The position numbers and the translations under genes are program-made. The notes under the pieces were generated by a model. That model was not told where the DNA came from, made no database searches, and saw only the letters and a program-made list of their open reading frames with translations. A stretch of 64,000 nt of DNA from Sipunculus nudus (taxonomy: Eukaryota; Annelida; Sipuncula; Golfingiida; Sipunculidae), in NCBI GenBank assembly GCA_026874595.1, contig CM049307.1, positions 36,188,862 through 36,252,861 on the forward strand, read 5' to 3'. Positions 38,562-51,920 of this stretch are shown piece by piece. The stretch's first letter is position 1; the number at the start of each line of letters is the position of its first letter.

Positions 38562-40844
38562 ACATTAACCACACATTTGATATCAAATGGTCAGTCATTA
38601 TTCGACAATTAATTAATTGTCCCTTGAGCTTATGTATTTGCATTTATCGACGTCTGACATCTCTACGTGCTGAGATCTGACAATGTTTGAAAACAACAGT
38701 AAAACTACACCTAACGTCCACCTCGGTTTAGCAACAACCCGAAAATAACGACCACTTTTTCACGGTCCCAGTTCTTTTGTCCTTCTTTATATTAGCCCTC
38801 GCTGAGACGTCAATATCGGTTGTAATTTCGAGGTTTTAATGCATACACTCAATTCACCTCAGGCTTCCCCTCTCATCCTCCACTTGCCTTCATGTACAAA
38901 CCACACTCAGCAAGCTGCTTCTGTCTGAGAATATTGTATGCATGCACCATCAAATTATAGCAACCTGACGATAACAAAATAGCCTTATCCCGTGGGTAAT
39001 ACAGCTGTTTTCCATTTATCAATCTGTGTGTGCATATTTCTTTTAACAATTTATTTCAAACGCTGTAAGGTAAACACATTTACAAAAAAAAAGATTTGTC
39101 ATAATTCATATTTCCATGGGAGAGTCACTTCAAAGAAGAAATAATAAATACAAAAATCACTACCAAAAGAAATAAACAGTATAGAAGAACAAAGCCTCAA
39201 ATAGAAATGACAAACAAACAATCTGTTAAATAGTCCTCCGTCTTTTTCTGATGGAGACTATTGTTCCTTTTGCTCATCAATGAAAAATCGTCTTCTCCTT
39301 TACGCAATTTGCAAATTGTCACCATTTATCCTGGCACTGTTTTACTGGCTCATTTTCCCATCCAGGAATCAGGCACACACGACTCGAGCCCCCTATTTAA
39401 CAAACAGAACAATTAACTCTGGATATTAATGAGAGGAAGAGAGGTGTTTAATTGTTTTGCCTCGTTCCTGGGGCGCTTGGGATGTGCTGAAGACTTGCGA
39501 TGGCTTCTAAACAGAGACAATATTGGCAAAGCTGGAAAAACTAACTCTCTTTGTCTTCCTGGCAAACAGTGAACGGACGTGAATGGAGCTCCCACATGTA
39601 TTCTTGTCTGTGTAGGAACACCTGCCCGGCCAATTTATGCGCTATCTGCCACAAATTATTGAGGTTGTAATCCCCCGGTGCGCGGCAGCCACTAGGTAGC
39701 GGTTTGCATAAATTAGTATAAATTATCGTCCGGTGGTTGGCGTTCTCTCATTGTGGACAAGTAGCCGGTGTCATGGTATAAATGCGTCTCCCGCAGAACT
39801 CACGCCGTGGAAATGTTGCACCCCCGGGCAAAATGATCGGGCACTTTTGTTAATGTTCAGTCACTCGAAATATACAACCCCATTATGGTATAAAGATAAT
39901 TGTTCAGTAGTTCATTTCACATGGGTAATCTGAACTCTTTAAAACTTTTGCGAGAAACTGTTATAAATTTGGTAAGATTTATTTCGGCTTGAGTACTTTT
40001 GAAAGTATGTATCATCTCCATAAATCGGGCAAAGTTTAAAACCCTGGCGTTTATGAGGAGATAAATGTGAAAGAAAGTGGTGATATCGTGAGAAATATGC
40101 CAGGTTTTGGTCAATATTTTGGTGTATTAAGAGCTATATACACAGAGACGCGGCACGATATGCATTACGAAGTGCTTTTTCGAATGGTCAGTAAATGTTT
40201 TTTATTTAAACGCGATATAAAAATCTTATCTTAAAAAAAAGTTTATGAAATTATCTTATGAAAAGTTTCCTGGAATCTAGAGTTTATTACCAGATTAAAT
40301 TGCTGTTGAACAACGCCTCTTAATTATAGTAATGAGTGATGTAAATTATCGCATGGATCTTTCGAACAAATTTAAAAACAGTTAATGTCAGGGTTATCAC
40401 CAGAAGACCACACGTCTCAAATTCTAAAGAGCCTAAAGAGGGTTGACGTGGGAAAACAAAAAATTTTGTTTTCTGACCTATTAAGTTTAATGGAGCTGTA
40501 TAATTGTTGGAAAATCAGCGGTGTTGCGCAAACTCCGGCAAAACCGGGCGATAATAGGGATTCAGCTGTATGGAGTATGGGCACTTTGTGCTAAGTTCAA
40601 GGTAAAAGATGAACATCGGTCGCAAATCTGTTACCTGAGAATATTACTTTGACTAAATGTAATTTCTTTTTAATCAGCAATATGCTTGATATCTAACACA
40701 AACATGGATCGGATAGAAAAATAAAGAAAAACTAATCTAATGTCTAACCAACAAAAAAAATTACCCTATTTATTGATTTAGGAATAAACTCATCAATTCC
40801 TATATAAGCCTAACCCCGTAGGGTCACGCCTATCTGTGGTAATT

Positions 40845-40846
<2 letters not shown>

Positions 40847-40890
<44 letters not shown>
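40847..40890. repeat. (TA)n microsatellite
   Basis: Pure TA run of about 22 units. Confidence 0.97.
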
Positions 40891-40893
<3 letters not shown>

Positions 40894-41143
40894 TCATGAG
40901 AATAACCGTTTTCGGATCGAATCATAAACACTTTTTGAAGAATCGAATTCAGTTAATTTTGAATCTTTGAATTGAACTATATCTTAGAATTCAAAGCCGT
41001 ATACATTAATTGCACAACAAAACTCGGCTTTCATTTTAACTGACATTACAGTGAAACCTTCACATTTTTTAAATAAACTCCACTCATCTTATACATTACA
41101 TGACAGCCACGCATGTATTCCTTGTATAGGAAGTCGTGAAGTC

Positions 41144-41215
<72 letters not shown>
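41144..41215. repeat. (TA)n microsatellite
   Basis: About 72 bp with a single TAAATA interruption. Confidence 0.98.
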
Positions 41216-41221
<6 letters not shown>

Positions 41222-44162
41222 CTGAAACTATTGACAAAAAGAATATCGAGCCTGTCATTTACGGGCCTATATTATTTTACCATGTTTTTATCAGGGCATA
41301 ACGATGAATGGATGTATATATCTTCACAATAAACCTAAATATATTTATATCCTGATATCAGAACTTATAAAAAAATAATACAGTGATTACGTCATTATTT
41401 TGACTCAAAATAATGGTGTACCCATGATTTCGACATGTGGCTTGTGACATCCAGGTTTTAGTGTGCACAAAAATAGCAGCCCCATGAGCGGATTCGAGAA
41501 ATAACATTATTAGGGTTCGATAAGGGCGCGGGGATGCGACATGCAAGTACACCGAGGAGAGTGTCCAGGTGAGAATCTATCTGCGAATAGAGGTTAAGGG
41601 ACATGTATCGGCAAAGTGAAGATCAGAGTAATTGTTTTTTCCACCACGACCATATCCTCAAATTATAGTAGGATGTTATGTATATAGTATTATACCAATA
41701 CAGAGTTATCGACTTTGTCCGATCACCAAAGAACCACACCCATATACATGTACAATAATTATACGGGCGTATGCCTAGAGTTTTCAACTTGCTATGTTAA
41801 AAGAAATGATATTTCAAGGAGCTGCCTATTCGGGCAACACTGACTCACAGAGGAGATGATATAAAGAATACAAGCATGTATGTACCACGACTCGCTGAAG
41901 CGTATCAGTGGACGAGAGGCCTGCTGGGAAGGTTGATTCATCTAATGACCCCGCGACCTCTCTCAATATGGCCGTCGTGCTCTCCGAGTTCATTCTCTTG
42001 TCCTGCCTATATTCTACTATATGAACCGAGCCAACACACAACAAACACCTATTATAAGTTAACCCCTTGACGTTTTCTGCCTGGACAGCCACTTTCAGTG
42101 CCTTATGAATGCTATCCACGCGGGATACGCTTGAAGACTATTATGTTCTTGCGCCATTTTTTCGAACGAAGACTACGCTAGGCTTCTCAAATTCTCAAAG
42201 TTGCTATGTTAACTGAATCGTTTACTACCTTATCCAGGCCCTCCCTAACAAGGGAATCTTTGCTCTTCCAAGAAGAGCCTTCTTAAGGACTCTTACAGTT
42301 TTAAAAGTGACAAATATGTTAATTCTCCAACATCTAAAGGTCGCTTCTTACCTTATCCATCTTCCCTGAACTGCAGCGTAATACCAAGTACTTGCAACAT
42401 ATTTACGGTCCACGAATATGTTCCTTTTCATCTTTTCTTTATGAACCAAAACTGTTTTTTGTTCAGGAACTAGAACATATCAATCCTGCATGCATATGCA
42501 CCGTTCAAGAAAAATGTAACTCAGGGCATTTGTTACACCACCAGGAGGCGCTGAAATGAGTTAAAAGGCTGACAACAATGGCGAGACCGCAAGAAGTACC
42601 TACCCATGCACACTCAGACTGTTTATTTTAATATCATGGATTGATTTCACGCTGAATTTGTAATTATTTATAAATATTTGTTTAGATCAATGAAATTCAA
42701 CCACATTAAAAATACACTATTCATTAATATTTAAAGATACATGTATGTGTGTATGTATGTGAACAATGCGTTTTGGTTTCGGAACCGAACATGTTCCTAA
42801 TGGCATCATTTTTGCGACCAGGAAGAGGAAATTGTTCGAAGAACACATCACGTGGTTTATACATAAACGTCGACGTCAGAGGGCCAGGACAGGGACGGGA
42901 AGTAACAGAAAAGTTTCAAAGTTGTAAAGAGTTTCAAGTGTGTAAATTTTTAACTAAATAAATCAAGATGCGGACGTTTATATTGAACTTACAAAATAGA
43001 CCTTGTAAAAAAATAAAAATACGTTATACCTTATAAAATGTAAATTGTCAAACAAAACAGCTATGTACTATCGTAAATGCAGCGTATGCTTATACGTGGA
43101 ATTAGAGTCACGACCCAAACTTAGCTTTTTCCCTTTATCATAACGAAACACAAGCCAACTTGTGGCCTGAAACCATTCAAACGTCTTGGCGACGCGAAAA
43201 TACAAGCACTTTCTTACATGATATAGTGAAAACTAAATGAAACTGCACCCGACCTGAAGCCGAGCGCAAAGAGAGTGCAATAAAACGGGAAGCACGGGGC
43301 CAGGGCAGTCAGCACGGCCAACGGGTTCAGTCAATTTGTATCGACACATAATACAAAAGCTTGACACGGTGTAGAGCTCAACAAAACGATTCCTGCTGGA
43401 GGCGCTGGTACACACTGGCGCAGTGGTCTTTAGGGTGCAACAAAACCACTATTACTTCGACCTTCTGGGCTCCTGGGGGCGAGCAAGATGTACGACTGTA
43501 TCAAATACCAGCAGAAGAGGTAGCAGTCTTTTCAGACATCGCGCGCTCGTTGTTAAACAAACACGTTCTTGTGAAGTTTGTGGCTTTTTTCCCTCCCGCC
43601 CCATTCGCCCTGTTCTCCTGTGGTATTGCATTCGGTTAATTGAAAACAACACCACCATGATTGCTTCTTAATACTTCCCAGCCAAGCAAGTCCTTCTGTC
43701 CCGCAGCCTCTTGTCGCAGCAGCAACTGTATACTTTTTCTGTTCCTCTCAAACTACAAAAGCCGTGTCGTCTTCGCCTGGCCCGTTGCCCCAGCAATGAG
43801 GGACAGATGCCGCGTTGCCTGGTGAGAGGAATTCACCTGTTGCGAGGCCGTGGCTTCTAGCCTTAATCTTTGATCCAAACCAGACTTGATTTTCTTTTAC
43901 AAGGTGCGGTGCTATCAATAGAAATGAGCAGCGTCATATCTCTTTCTTCAGTTTAGATTTTTATTACTCCTGAGAGGATAAAGCAATTATGAGGGAAAGG
44001 TGAACACAGCAGATATTAAACCCACATGTATCACTCTGGCAGAGACAAGCGGATGACTCAATGATTGCGTGCTGCGCCCAGAGTTTGTTTACATACGCAA
44101 GGATGTCATTTTATGATACATCAGGCTCTGTATAACCCCCAAACTAATGGTGCTTTTTAAGC

Positions 44163-44166
<4 letters not shown>

Positions 44167-44221
<55 letters not shown>
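44167..44221. repeat. (GA)n microsatellite
   Basis: About 27 units with one AAA interruption. Confidence 0.98.
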
Positions 44222-45396
44222 CTCTTTTGATCACAATGGCTTCAGCACCTTTTACACACACGATTGCGGTTGTTCTGGCTCCACGTTGTTATTTTTTGTC
44301 AAATTTACGGGAAACTAATTCTGCATGCTTAAATATTTTGTGCAAATTTGAATTAACATTCTTCATGGAAAGAAAAGCGTTTGAAATTACATGCCTCATA
44401 AATAAAGATGTTAACTCGGAGTGCTGACACTTTGCTCAAGGCAGTGAACGCGGCATCCTCAGAAATAACCAGATCTTCTACAAGAAAGGCGAACAAGAAG
44501 ATTATCTTGATGTTCCCGGGGGAAAACCGTGATTGGTATGAAGTCATCCACTGTAAAATTACCTACATTGCTGTAAAACTCCATATCGTCTGTGTACACG
44601 GGATGAAAGGCAGTAAACGGGGTAAACGGTTAAAAATATCCCATAAATTGATATAATTCTGCCGCGCTATCACCTAGATCAAATTTAATCATGTCATGTT
44701 CGGTGCCTCGCGTAATGCAGTACAATAGGATTGGTTGGATCGCATCGGATCCCATCAAAAAAGCACATGCATTGTTAACACGATGTCCCGATCACACATA
44801 CAACATGGCTGCGTCGTCAGGTACTCAGTCGAAAGGGAATTAATTCTTGATGGGCTCCGCCATCATTCGTTGTTAGATGCTTTGCCAAAATTGTCCATAA
44901 AACTGTAATTGTCATGTTTAGATTGTGTCTGCCCCCGACCAGACGTGAAGTACTATTGTTACGAGGTTTGTGTAAAACCTTCTCTGTTTCCGGCCTGATA
45001 CACGGCTCGGGGCCTCTTCCTCTCCAGTGACGTCAATCCGTCATCTCACTTAACCAAAAAGTAGCCGGTAATGATTGCAACATTTAAAACCAAAACTAGG
45101 GCTCCTATTTTAAGAAGGTTTATGTGGTTTTGTCATGCAGGTGGCGGTACATTTTCATGATAGAGAGCTTTTTTAACCTGCAAATATCATACTTTATTAC
45201 CTGCTTGACATGACACTGAATCTCTATGGTGATGGTGGTACTGGATAAATTACAGGTGAACACACACACAAACATATATACATATATATATATTATATTT
45301 TATGTTATATCGTAAGCGTGGATCTGTCTGAATGATGCATGCAATATCAACATATATATAAATATACCTCAAAAACTTGAACAACAAAAACAACAA

Positions 45397-45427
45397 CAAT
45401 AGTAATAATAATAATAATAATAATAAA
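45397..45427. repeat. (AAT)n microsatellite
   Basis: About eight TAA/AAT units after an ACAACA-rich stretch. Confidence 0.9.
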
Positions 45428-46316
45428 TAGATACATGTAATTATATATACAGATGCATATATTAATACGTAATTCGTATATTAATATATGGAGGGTGAGA
45501 ATTCGTATAAATGAATATTCGAATTAACAGACTAGATCAAACTTTTAAAATATCATATGAAAATAATTCCTCGTCCTCAACACGGGTAGGTACAATTTCG
45601 GTTAATCCATGCATTTTTTTTTTATTGTTGGAGCTATACCATAAATCCATACATATACAGTTGCGAGTATATCTTTATATATTTATTATAGCTATATATA
45701 TTTACAAATAAATAATATATAAAAATGTAGATTTTGTAGAATAAGAGTACCAATACTTTAAATTAAGGGATTAGATGAACGCATTGTTTAGGTGCACAAA
45801 TATATTTGTATATGGGTAGTTAGCGGGTATTGGGAGTGTAATTACCAGACTTCTATCAGAGCCAGTCTCTCTAATGAGCATTGACATCAGGTGACAATGA
45901 CTACAATCCGACCCCGTCTCGCTAATAAGCACACTGGTATCCTCACCATATCACATACCGGCTTGTTTACTGTCGCTACGCAGTGTACGCTTACTGCTAA
46001 TCTCCTGTTACCATGGAGACCGTTTTCTGTACGTTCATGGCCTTACCGTACGGCCACAGCGCCTTATTATTAAACCAGCATTTGTTAATCGTTATATGTT
46101 TTGAATGAAGAAACCGCCAGGGGGTTCTTGCAATGCGTCCGTAGGTTCTATCCCGCTCATCTGAGCTACGATTACTAACATACCTGTGTTAAACGTGTAT
46201 CAAAAGTGTGTCATAACTGACACAATGTAGACCTTTGAGGAGGCTACAAGTATAAGCCACATTTAGATTATATATATTATTATGACTATTATTGGTAAAC
46301 ACTTTAATGGGTTTCC

Positions 46317-46317
<1 letters not shown>

Positions 46318-46384
<67 letters not shown>
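46318..46384. repeat. (TA)33 microsatellite
   Basis: Pure TA run. Confidence 0.98.
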
Positions 46385-46387
<3 letters not shown>

Positions 46388-47252
46388 CATGCGTGAAATT
46401 TGACGAGTGGATGAGAAACACCCCATCTTTGGGATATAAAGATTAACGGTTATTATAGGTGAGTCTAAATTGCACCAAAATGCAAGGAGCTTTCATTAGA
46501 ACATTCTGGCGTCACATTACATTACGTCACATTAAATTACCATTCTTATAAAAAAAATATTGCAAATATCAGTTGTTATCTGACAATCTGCTAATTAAAT
46601 CAGAGACCGTAAGATATAATAATGTGTATAAATATCTTTTTCTCAGGAGTAAGCAACTCAAAAGTTTTCTTTTAAATCTCCTTTCCGGATAATCATGACG
46701 TCACCATATTACAAATAACCCCAGGATAGTATAAATCGTGTCCAGCTGCATCTATAATCATTCGATTGTCATGAACTGTAACACAAGAACATAAATTAAC
46801 ATTTAAATTTTCACTAAAAAAAATTTCTTTAATTGGCTAGCTGTAAATCTAGTTTACGATTGAGGTAACGAGCATATCAAGGTTATATCTATATAATTAA
46901 TACGGAGTTGATTTTTTTCTAGATCACGGTTTACCTGCTTCCGTTTTGATTTGACTCTCCAAATTCGGCAGACGAATCGGTGGTGTGCTCTTTTAGGACA
47001 TTTTTTATTTTGCGGGATTATGCCCTATTAAACTGAATAATTAATAATTTTAATATTTCCCCATTAGGTGCCCCTATTTCTTTTGACCCACAACTTAATT
47101 ATCATTTTGGTTGGGTGGGGTCGGGGTGAGGGGTTCACATATATTTTTTAAGATCCGTTGTCTGTTGGGACGTTAAAACATGAAAAAATATCACCAGTCT
47201 ATCTTTAAATTGATAACAAACTAGAATCTGTAGTCAGGGCGTACAGACCTCC

Positions 47253-47545
47253 ATCAGAATCTCCTTTGATATATCAGTCATGTGTTCACGTACATGTATG
47301 CGTTTCATGTGGGAACACTGTCGTGCTTCAGTAACACGAGTTCACCTTGCGAGTGGCGGAACAAATAAATACGAATGGGTGGCTTCCACATGGGGACAAA
47401 GGAATGGTCCTTTGCCATAATGGTTTATAAGAAAATATATATTGTGGTGATTCTTATTACCTCCAAAATGAAAGGCACTATTGATATGTCTTTACCTTAA
47501 CCCACTACAAATGTTCAGCAAAACATTTTCGCCTGTCACGCTTTT
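47253..47545 (+). repeat. Diverged direct duplication, copy 1
   Basis: Matches 47937-48225, about 685 bp downstream. Shared words include GCGTTTCATGT/CACGTTTCATGT, GGTTCACC/GTTCACCT, ACGAATGGGTGGCTTC, GGGGACAAAGGAAT, TTATGGTGATTC-like and TACAAAT.TTCAGCAAAA. I find no gene in it; it is probably two copies of an unnamed element. Confidence 0.6.
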
Positions 47546-47936
47546 TTCAGGAGGAGACCTGCATGTTATCCCCACTGAACCCCATTTCCATTACATGGCC
47601 TGCTTAGAAATTTTACTCTGTCAAAAGGAAGTAAAGATTTTAAATTCAAGCGTGGAACGCATGTCCACATGAATCTTCTAATAGGGAGCATTTATTCGTT
47701 GAGTGGACACAAAGAGCTGAGACCCTTAACACGATCACCGTTTTATAGGCTTACAGGTATGCTGATTTTTATATATCCAGAAGTATCTTTCCAGGATAAC
47801 CATGGTTTTAATAGTTCGGCCGATTTATGGGTTGTTTGAAAAGGTTTTTTTCAAAAGGAAGCCCCCCCCCCCCCCGGGAGGGGGATTGCACACACAGCTA
47901 AGGGTCCTCAATCTCTTGGAGACTTTGAAACCCCTG

Positions 47937-48225
47937 CCAGAATCTACTTATCAGTCGTTCGTTCATACGTGCACGTTTCATGTAAAACACTGTCATGGTT
48001 CAGAAACACGGGTTCACCAGGCGAGTGGCAGAACAACTGCATACGAATGGGCGGCTTCTACTCGGGGACAAAGGAATAGCCACTTATATTTATTCCTTTG
48101 TGGAATTGTAATTATGGCACTTAAGAAATAAATATATTATGGTGATTCCGATTACCTCAAAAAATGTAATGGATTACGGATGCAGTTTTACTCTACCCCT
48201 CTACAAATTTTCAGCAAAATCTGTA
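47937..48225 (+). repeat. Diverged direct duplication, copy 2
   Basis: Second member of the pair. A frame through it (TRVHQASGRTTAYEWAASTRGQ) is partly conserved in copy 1 (TRVHLASGGTNKYEWVAST), but copy 1 has no long ORF. I attribute the likeness to shared nucleotide ancestry. A C14 run at 47862-47875 sits just upstream. Confidence 0.6.
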
Positions 48226-49506
48226 TATTACATTTTGCGTTAATTTGCTGAAAGACAATGCAACGAACCAAGGCTGAAGTGGTTTCTTTGCGAAATGCCT
48301 TCATCAAAATTTATCAACCTGCTGTCTTTTTATTTGTAGAGTTGTCAACTTTGTTGCACCTGCTTATTCCATGACAATTTACAGTACTAAAACCAAAAAT
48401 GTAATATACTGTTGGACTATATTTTGCTCTGCCTATCTTTTTCACATTGGCAGCTGTACAAGAGACTTCAACGACATATGCATGTGAATACAAATAACGC
48501 ATGTGTCTGTAAACATGCCTTAGACTATACCCTCAATTGACTACACTGAATAAACATCGTGTTTTACGATGTCGCCTGAGCTTCAACAAATAAAAAGCAT
48601 CTTTTATATAATTTCACGGTAGAATGCTTCTTTATACAATCGTTGTATCTACGATATTTCCCAAGCAATGAGGCTGTCGGACCTATGTTGCTTATCGGAA
48701 AAAAATTTTTTATCTGGATTAGAATAATTTTTCTTTCTATGTTGATATTTTGGGGGAGGGTATTCCTGGAGAATTTTAGCAGAAGTAATCTTTATATCAT
48801 ATAAGTGAAACACATGACAAACGTTCCTGCAATAACCTTAGGATTATAATATGCGTCGTTTAGTTCCTATCAGCTTATTACACAAAAATATGTAACAGAT
48901 ACGTCGTGGATTTTCCACGTGAGCAGCTAGTATAGCCAGTTATTGCAGGCACATATGACATACAATGTTATACCTATATGCTGGGTTTAGTGTCTGCGCA
49001 TACATTTTATCTGAGGTGCAAATTTCCTTTTTAAGACTGAAATGCTGGAAAAAAATAAAACGTCGATATGGTACAAACGGAAACTATATATATATGAAAA
49101 CATAATAGTAGCTGTATGAATATGCATGGGACAGGGTTTATACACACGTTCAGAAGATCCAAATATCATTGAATTTGGAATATTCTTATAAAACTATTGA
49201 CACATTACTTCTGTGATCCCAAATGGCAAAAACTCGATGGATATAGGAGAAAACTAGAATTTTACGGGTGTATTAATGTTGGCAGGCAGGTTTATGAGTA
49301 TGCTATAATGTATCTATCAAGAAGTCCGGGTAATGATTCACCCCTGATCCGATGTATCACGTACAAAGGGGGTCATCTTATCGATTTTGGCTGGGCATCG
49401 GCCTATTCCGGTACAATATGTATTGATGATACGCTTATTTACTTCGTGTATACCATTTTCTGATTAAATACTTCTGTGTATAAATATTTTTCTTTAACAA
49501 ATACTA

Positions 49507-49559
<53 letters not shown>

Positions 49560-50879
49560 CATGTATATGTATATATGTGTGTACATATATACATGCATTA
49601 TATATAATACTTATGATATATAAACTATATACATTACATAAATATACATACATATATATTAATATATAATATATTAATTCTGTGGATAAAAATTTCAATA
49701 TCATTTTACTCTTTGCCCAAGCCTCTTCCAAGATATACGTTTTCATATTATTGGGAATTATAGGTCATATATTATATGTCATGAAATTATACAGTTGTTG
49801 TATGTTTCTTTGAATGTGAATCCCCTAAATCAAATTTCCCCTCGTAAACTAGTATTTGATTTTCCTTAAGAATTTCCACTAGTCTGACCTGTTGTCGAAC
49901 ATGTATTTCATGCAGATTATGCAGGTATAAACGTGGCGCCTATTCGGCCCTATGACATTAGAGAATCTATACGACCAGCGTACTCCCGTCAGAGTGCCTT
50001 TACATCTTGCGTCGAGGAAAGCAGTATGAGGATGAGGATGAACATATTTTACGCTGTCACTTGACATAAGCCAGTCCGTTCGTGAGTATACGTTTAAGTT
50101 TACTTTTTAACAATACCTAACATGTGCGGGAAAAAATCCTTTTTTTCTCAGCATATTGGTAAATCCTTCTGCATGTTTGTTGCTTTTTTGACCGCATGAA
50201 TCAAACATGGTTAACTGGACAACAGTCAACTTGAACGCGATACAGGAATTATATTAATTCCTTGCCTTAGAGACGGATTTTGTTTAATGTGTGAGTTTAC
50301 ATGTATTCTTTTGTGTTAATACGTCACTCGTAGCTTAATGTTAAAAATATCGGCTGTTTCCACGATCAGTGCAATAGGATGAATGCCTGTTGCACTTCAT
50401 TCCCTTGTATGGCTTGCATCACAACTTGAGTTAGGCTTATTAATGCAATATAAATACTGACTGATTCGTGTATTCACGGCCAATATAAATTGGCCTCGAA
50501 AATAGCCTTTCTTACATTTAAAAAAATCAGAGATAAAATACGGATTATCAGGTGAAAACATGTTCAATTAACTGAGATCATAAAATGAAAAAAAAAATTC
50601 AATAGCTATTTTATAGTAGAATATAAATAGTGAGCATCGATTTCAACAATAACGAGGACCGTCCGCTATACCAGTCTATCATCGCTCACACGTGCCGGCT
50701 TGCCCTGGAAGCACAGGCAAGTGTACATACTTTCCTGATCTGGTCGATCATACGACAATACGTGTAATCTTATTTAAGCCGTATAAGGCCATATAAGAAA
50801 TATAAATTAACTTATAAAGTAAAAAGTTCGATTTATAGTTTAAGCCTTATATCTATATTTTTTTGCAGTAATTGTGTTT
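48226..50879. other. No gene recognised
   Basis: A/T-rich with one (TA)n array. The 88-residue frame at 49197-49463 has no recognisable domain. Confidence 0.5.
49508..49557. repeat. (TA)25 microsatellite
   Basis: Pure TA run followed by 120 bp of degenerate TATA/TACA sequence. Confidence 0.98.
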
Positions 50880-51090
50880 CTTCGATACGACGATACAGCA
50901 CGTAAAGCGTATCGGTTACCGTATCGATGGGGCGCATCGAAATGAAATTTATATTGATACAGCTCTACTATCGAGACGTTAATGATGCCTAACCATACAA
51001 AAGAAATTCCGACATTTAAATAGCGACCTCCGGTATTTAAAAAAAGGCGGCCCAGCGCGTGCAAAGCGAAGCATCATTGGTCAGAAAACA
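50880..51090 (+). mobile_element. hAT-like repeat fragment, copy B
   Basis: CGATACGACGATACAGCACG and CGTATCGGTTACCGTATCGA are followed by CCGACATTTAAATAGCGACC and CATCATTGGTCAGAAA, collinear with copy A in the HS3ST intron but more diverged. It lies just upstream of the heat-shock-type promoter module. Confidence 0.4.
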
Positions 51091-51396
51091 GTTAATCGGC
51101 ATCTGATTGGCTAACTGTAGCATGATCGATCAAACCGATTCAGCTAAGGAATGTTTCATTATTCCCTAAGCCGGGAAGCAATCGCTTGGCGAAGAGCAAC
51201 GTCTTGAAATCTAAATTCTAAAATTGATTATATATGTGTCTGTTTTACATGTATCTGTTACATGTATCTGTTTGTTATGCGCGGAATATTACATAATTTT
51301 TTATTCTGATTCGTGTCAAGCGCAAACCCTGTGCGCTGCTATGGGAAACGCACTTGCTGAACCCTCACGGAGTGTAAAGACTGCGTGTTCGGTGTT

Positions 51397-51424
51397 TTCT
51401 AGAGGGTTCCAGAATGGAAGGTTC
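51397..51424 (+). promoter_or_regulatory. Heat shock element, six pentamers in 5-bp register
   Basis: TTC (51397), GAG (51402), TTC (51407), GAA (51412), GAA (51417) and TTC (51422) recur at exactly 5-bp steps, the nGAAn arrangement bound by heat shock factor trimers. Five of the six pentamers are perfect. A TATA box starts 20 bp downstream, the usual layout of a compact heat-inducible promoter. Confidence 0.55.
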
Positions 51425-51444
51425 TGGGCTTCGGGTGGAAAAGC

Positions 51445-51452
51445 TATAAATA
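51445..51452 (+). promoter_or_regulatory. TATA box downstream of the heat shock element
   Basis: TATAAATA in a GC-rich setting (AAGC before it, GGGGC after it), predicting initiation near 51475 at TTTAGAGCAG. The presumed transcript has no long ATG-initiated ORF and is interrupted about 320 bp later by the Helentron-like element. It may be a retrotransposon LTR or a decayed heat-shock gene. Confidence 0.5.
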
Positions 51453-51845
51453 GGGGCTGTGTTTAGAGCAGGCAGAGAGAAAAATACCAGCGGACACGGA
51501 AGAGTGCGACTCTCTCGTTAGTGTTTTTGAACCTATTCCGATAATTGCAGAACTTACAGATATTCTACAGACTTTATACAGTCTTCAGTTTACCTTTGGG
51601 ATTATTACCAGAACTTCACTTTTTTATTACAACAGAGTTTTATCGAGATTATATCGGACTATTCTCTGAGAAGATTTACATGAACTGTTCATCTGGATTA
51701 TTTATGCTCAAAGACTCTTGTGAGACTGTGACAGTGCACATGGTGGTATCGGAAATTCAAAGCCTATAGGATCCGGACACTCTGGTGATGTACATTTTTA
51801 TGCCCCCGCCACAAAGTGGCCGGGGCATATAGTTTTACCCATGTC

Positions 51846-51903
51846 CGTCATTCCGTCATTCTGTCATTCCGTCATTCCGTCATTCCGTCCTTCCGTCATT
51901 CCG
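51846..51903 (+). repeat. 8-bp microsatellite (CGTCATTC)n inside the Helentron-like element
   Basis: Just over seven copies, with single changes (CTGTC, CCTTC). It sits between the 5' hairpin and the first 180-bp unit, the place where pearl-type elements carry their microsatellite. Confidence 0.85.
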
Positions 51904-51920
51904 AAATGAAACAGTTGTAC

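Larger units (their letters stand above)
37613..40846. other. No gene recognised
   Basis: Only the AG and G-run repeats listed. The interval 39.2-39.8 kb is less A/T-rich and unique-looking. Confidence 0.5.
41216..46317. other. No gene recognised
   Basis: Apart from the (GA)n and (AAT)n tracts I see nothing definite. The 97-codon minus-strand frame at 41826-42119 starts with GTG, not ATG. GC-richer patches at 43.2-43.9 and 44.9-45.1 kb have no identifiable product. Confidence 0.5.

Noticed and set aside
41826-42119. 97-codon minus-strand ORF
   Set aside because: Its first codon is GTG, there is no splice or promoter context, and no domain is visible.
51545-51769. 74-codon ORF after the heat-shock-type promoter
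   Set aside because: The frame lacks coding character, its first codon is not a convincing start, and it stops just before the element insertion; more likely LTR or UTR sequence.
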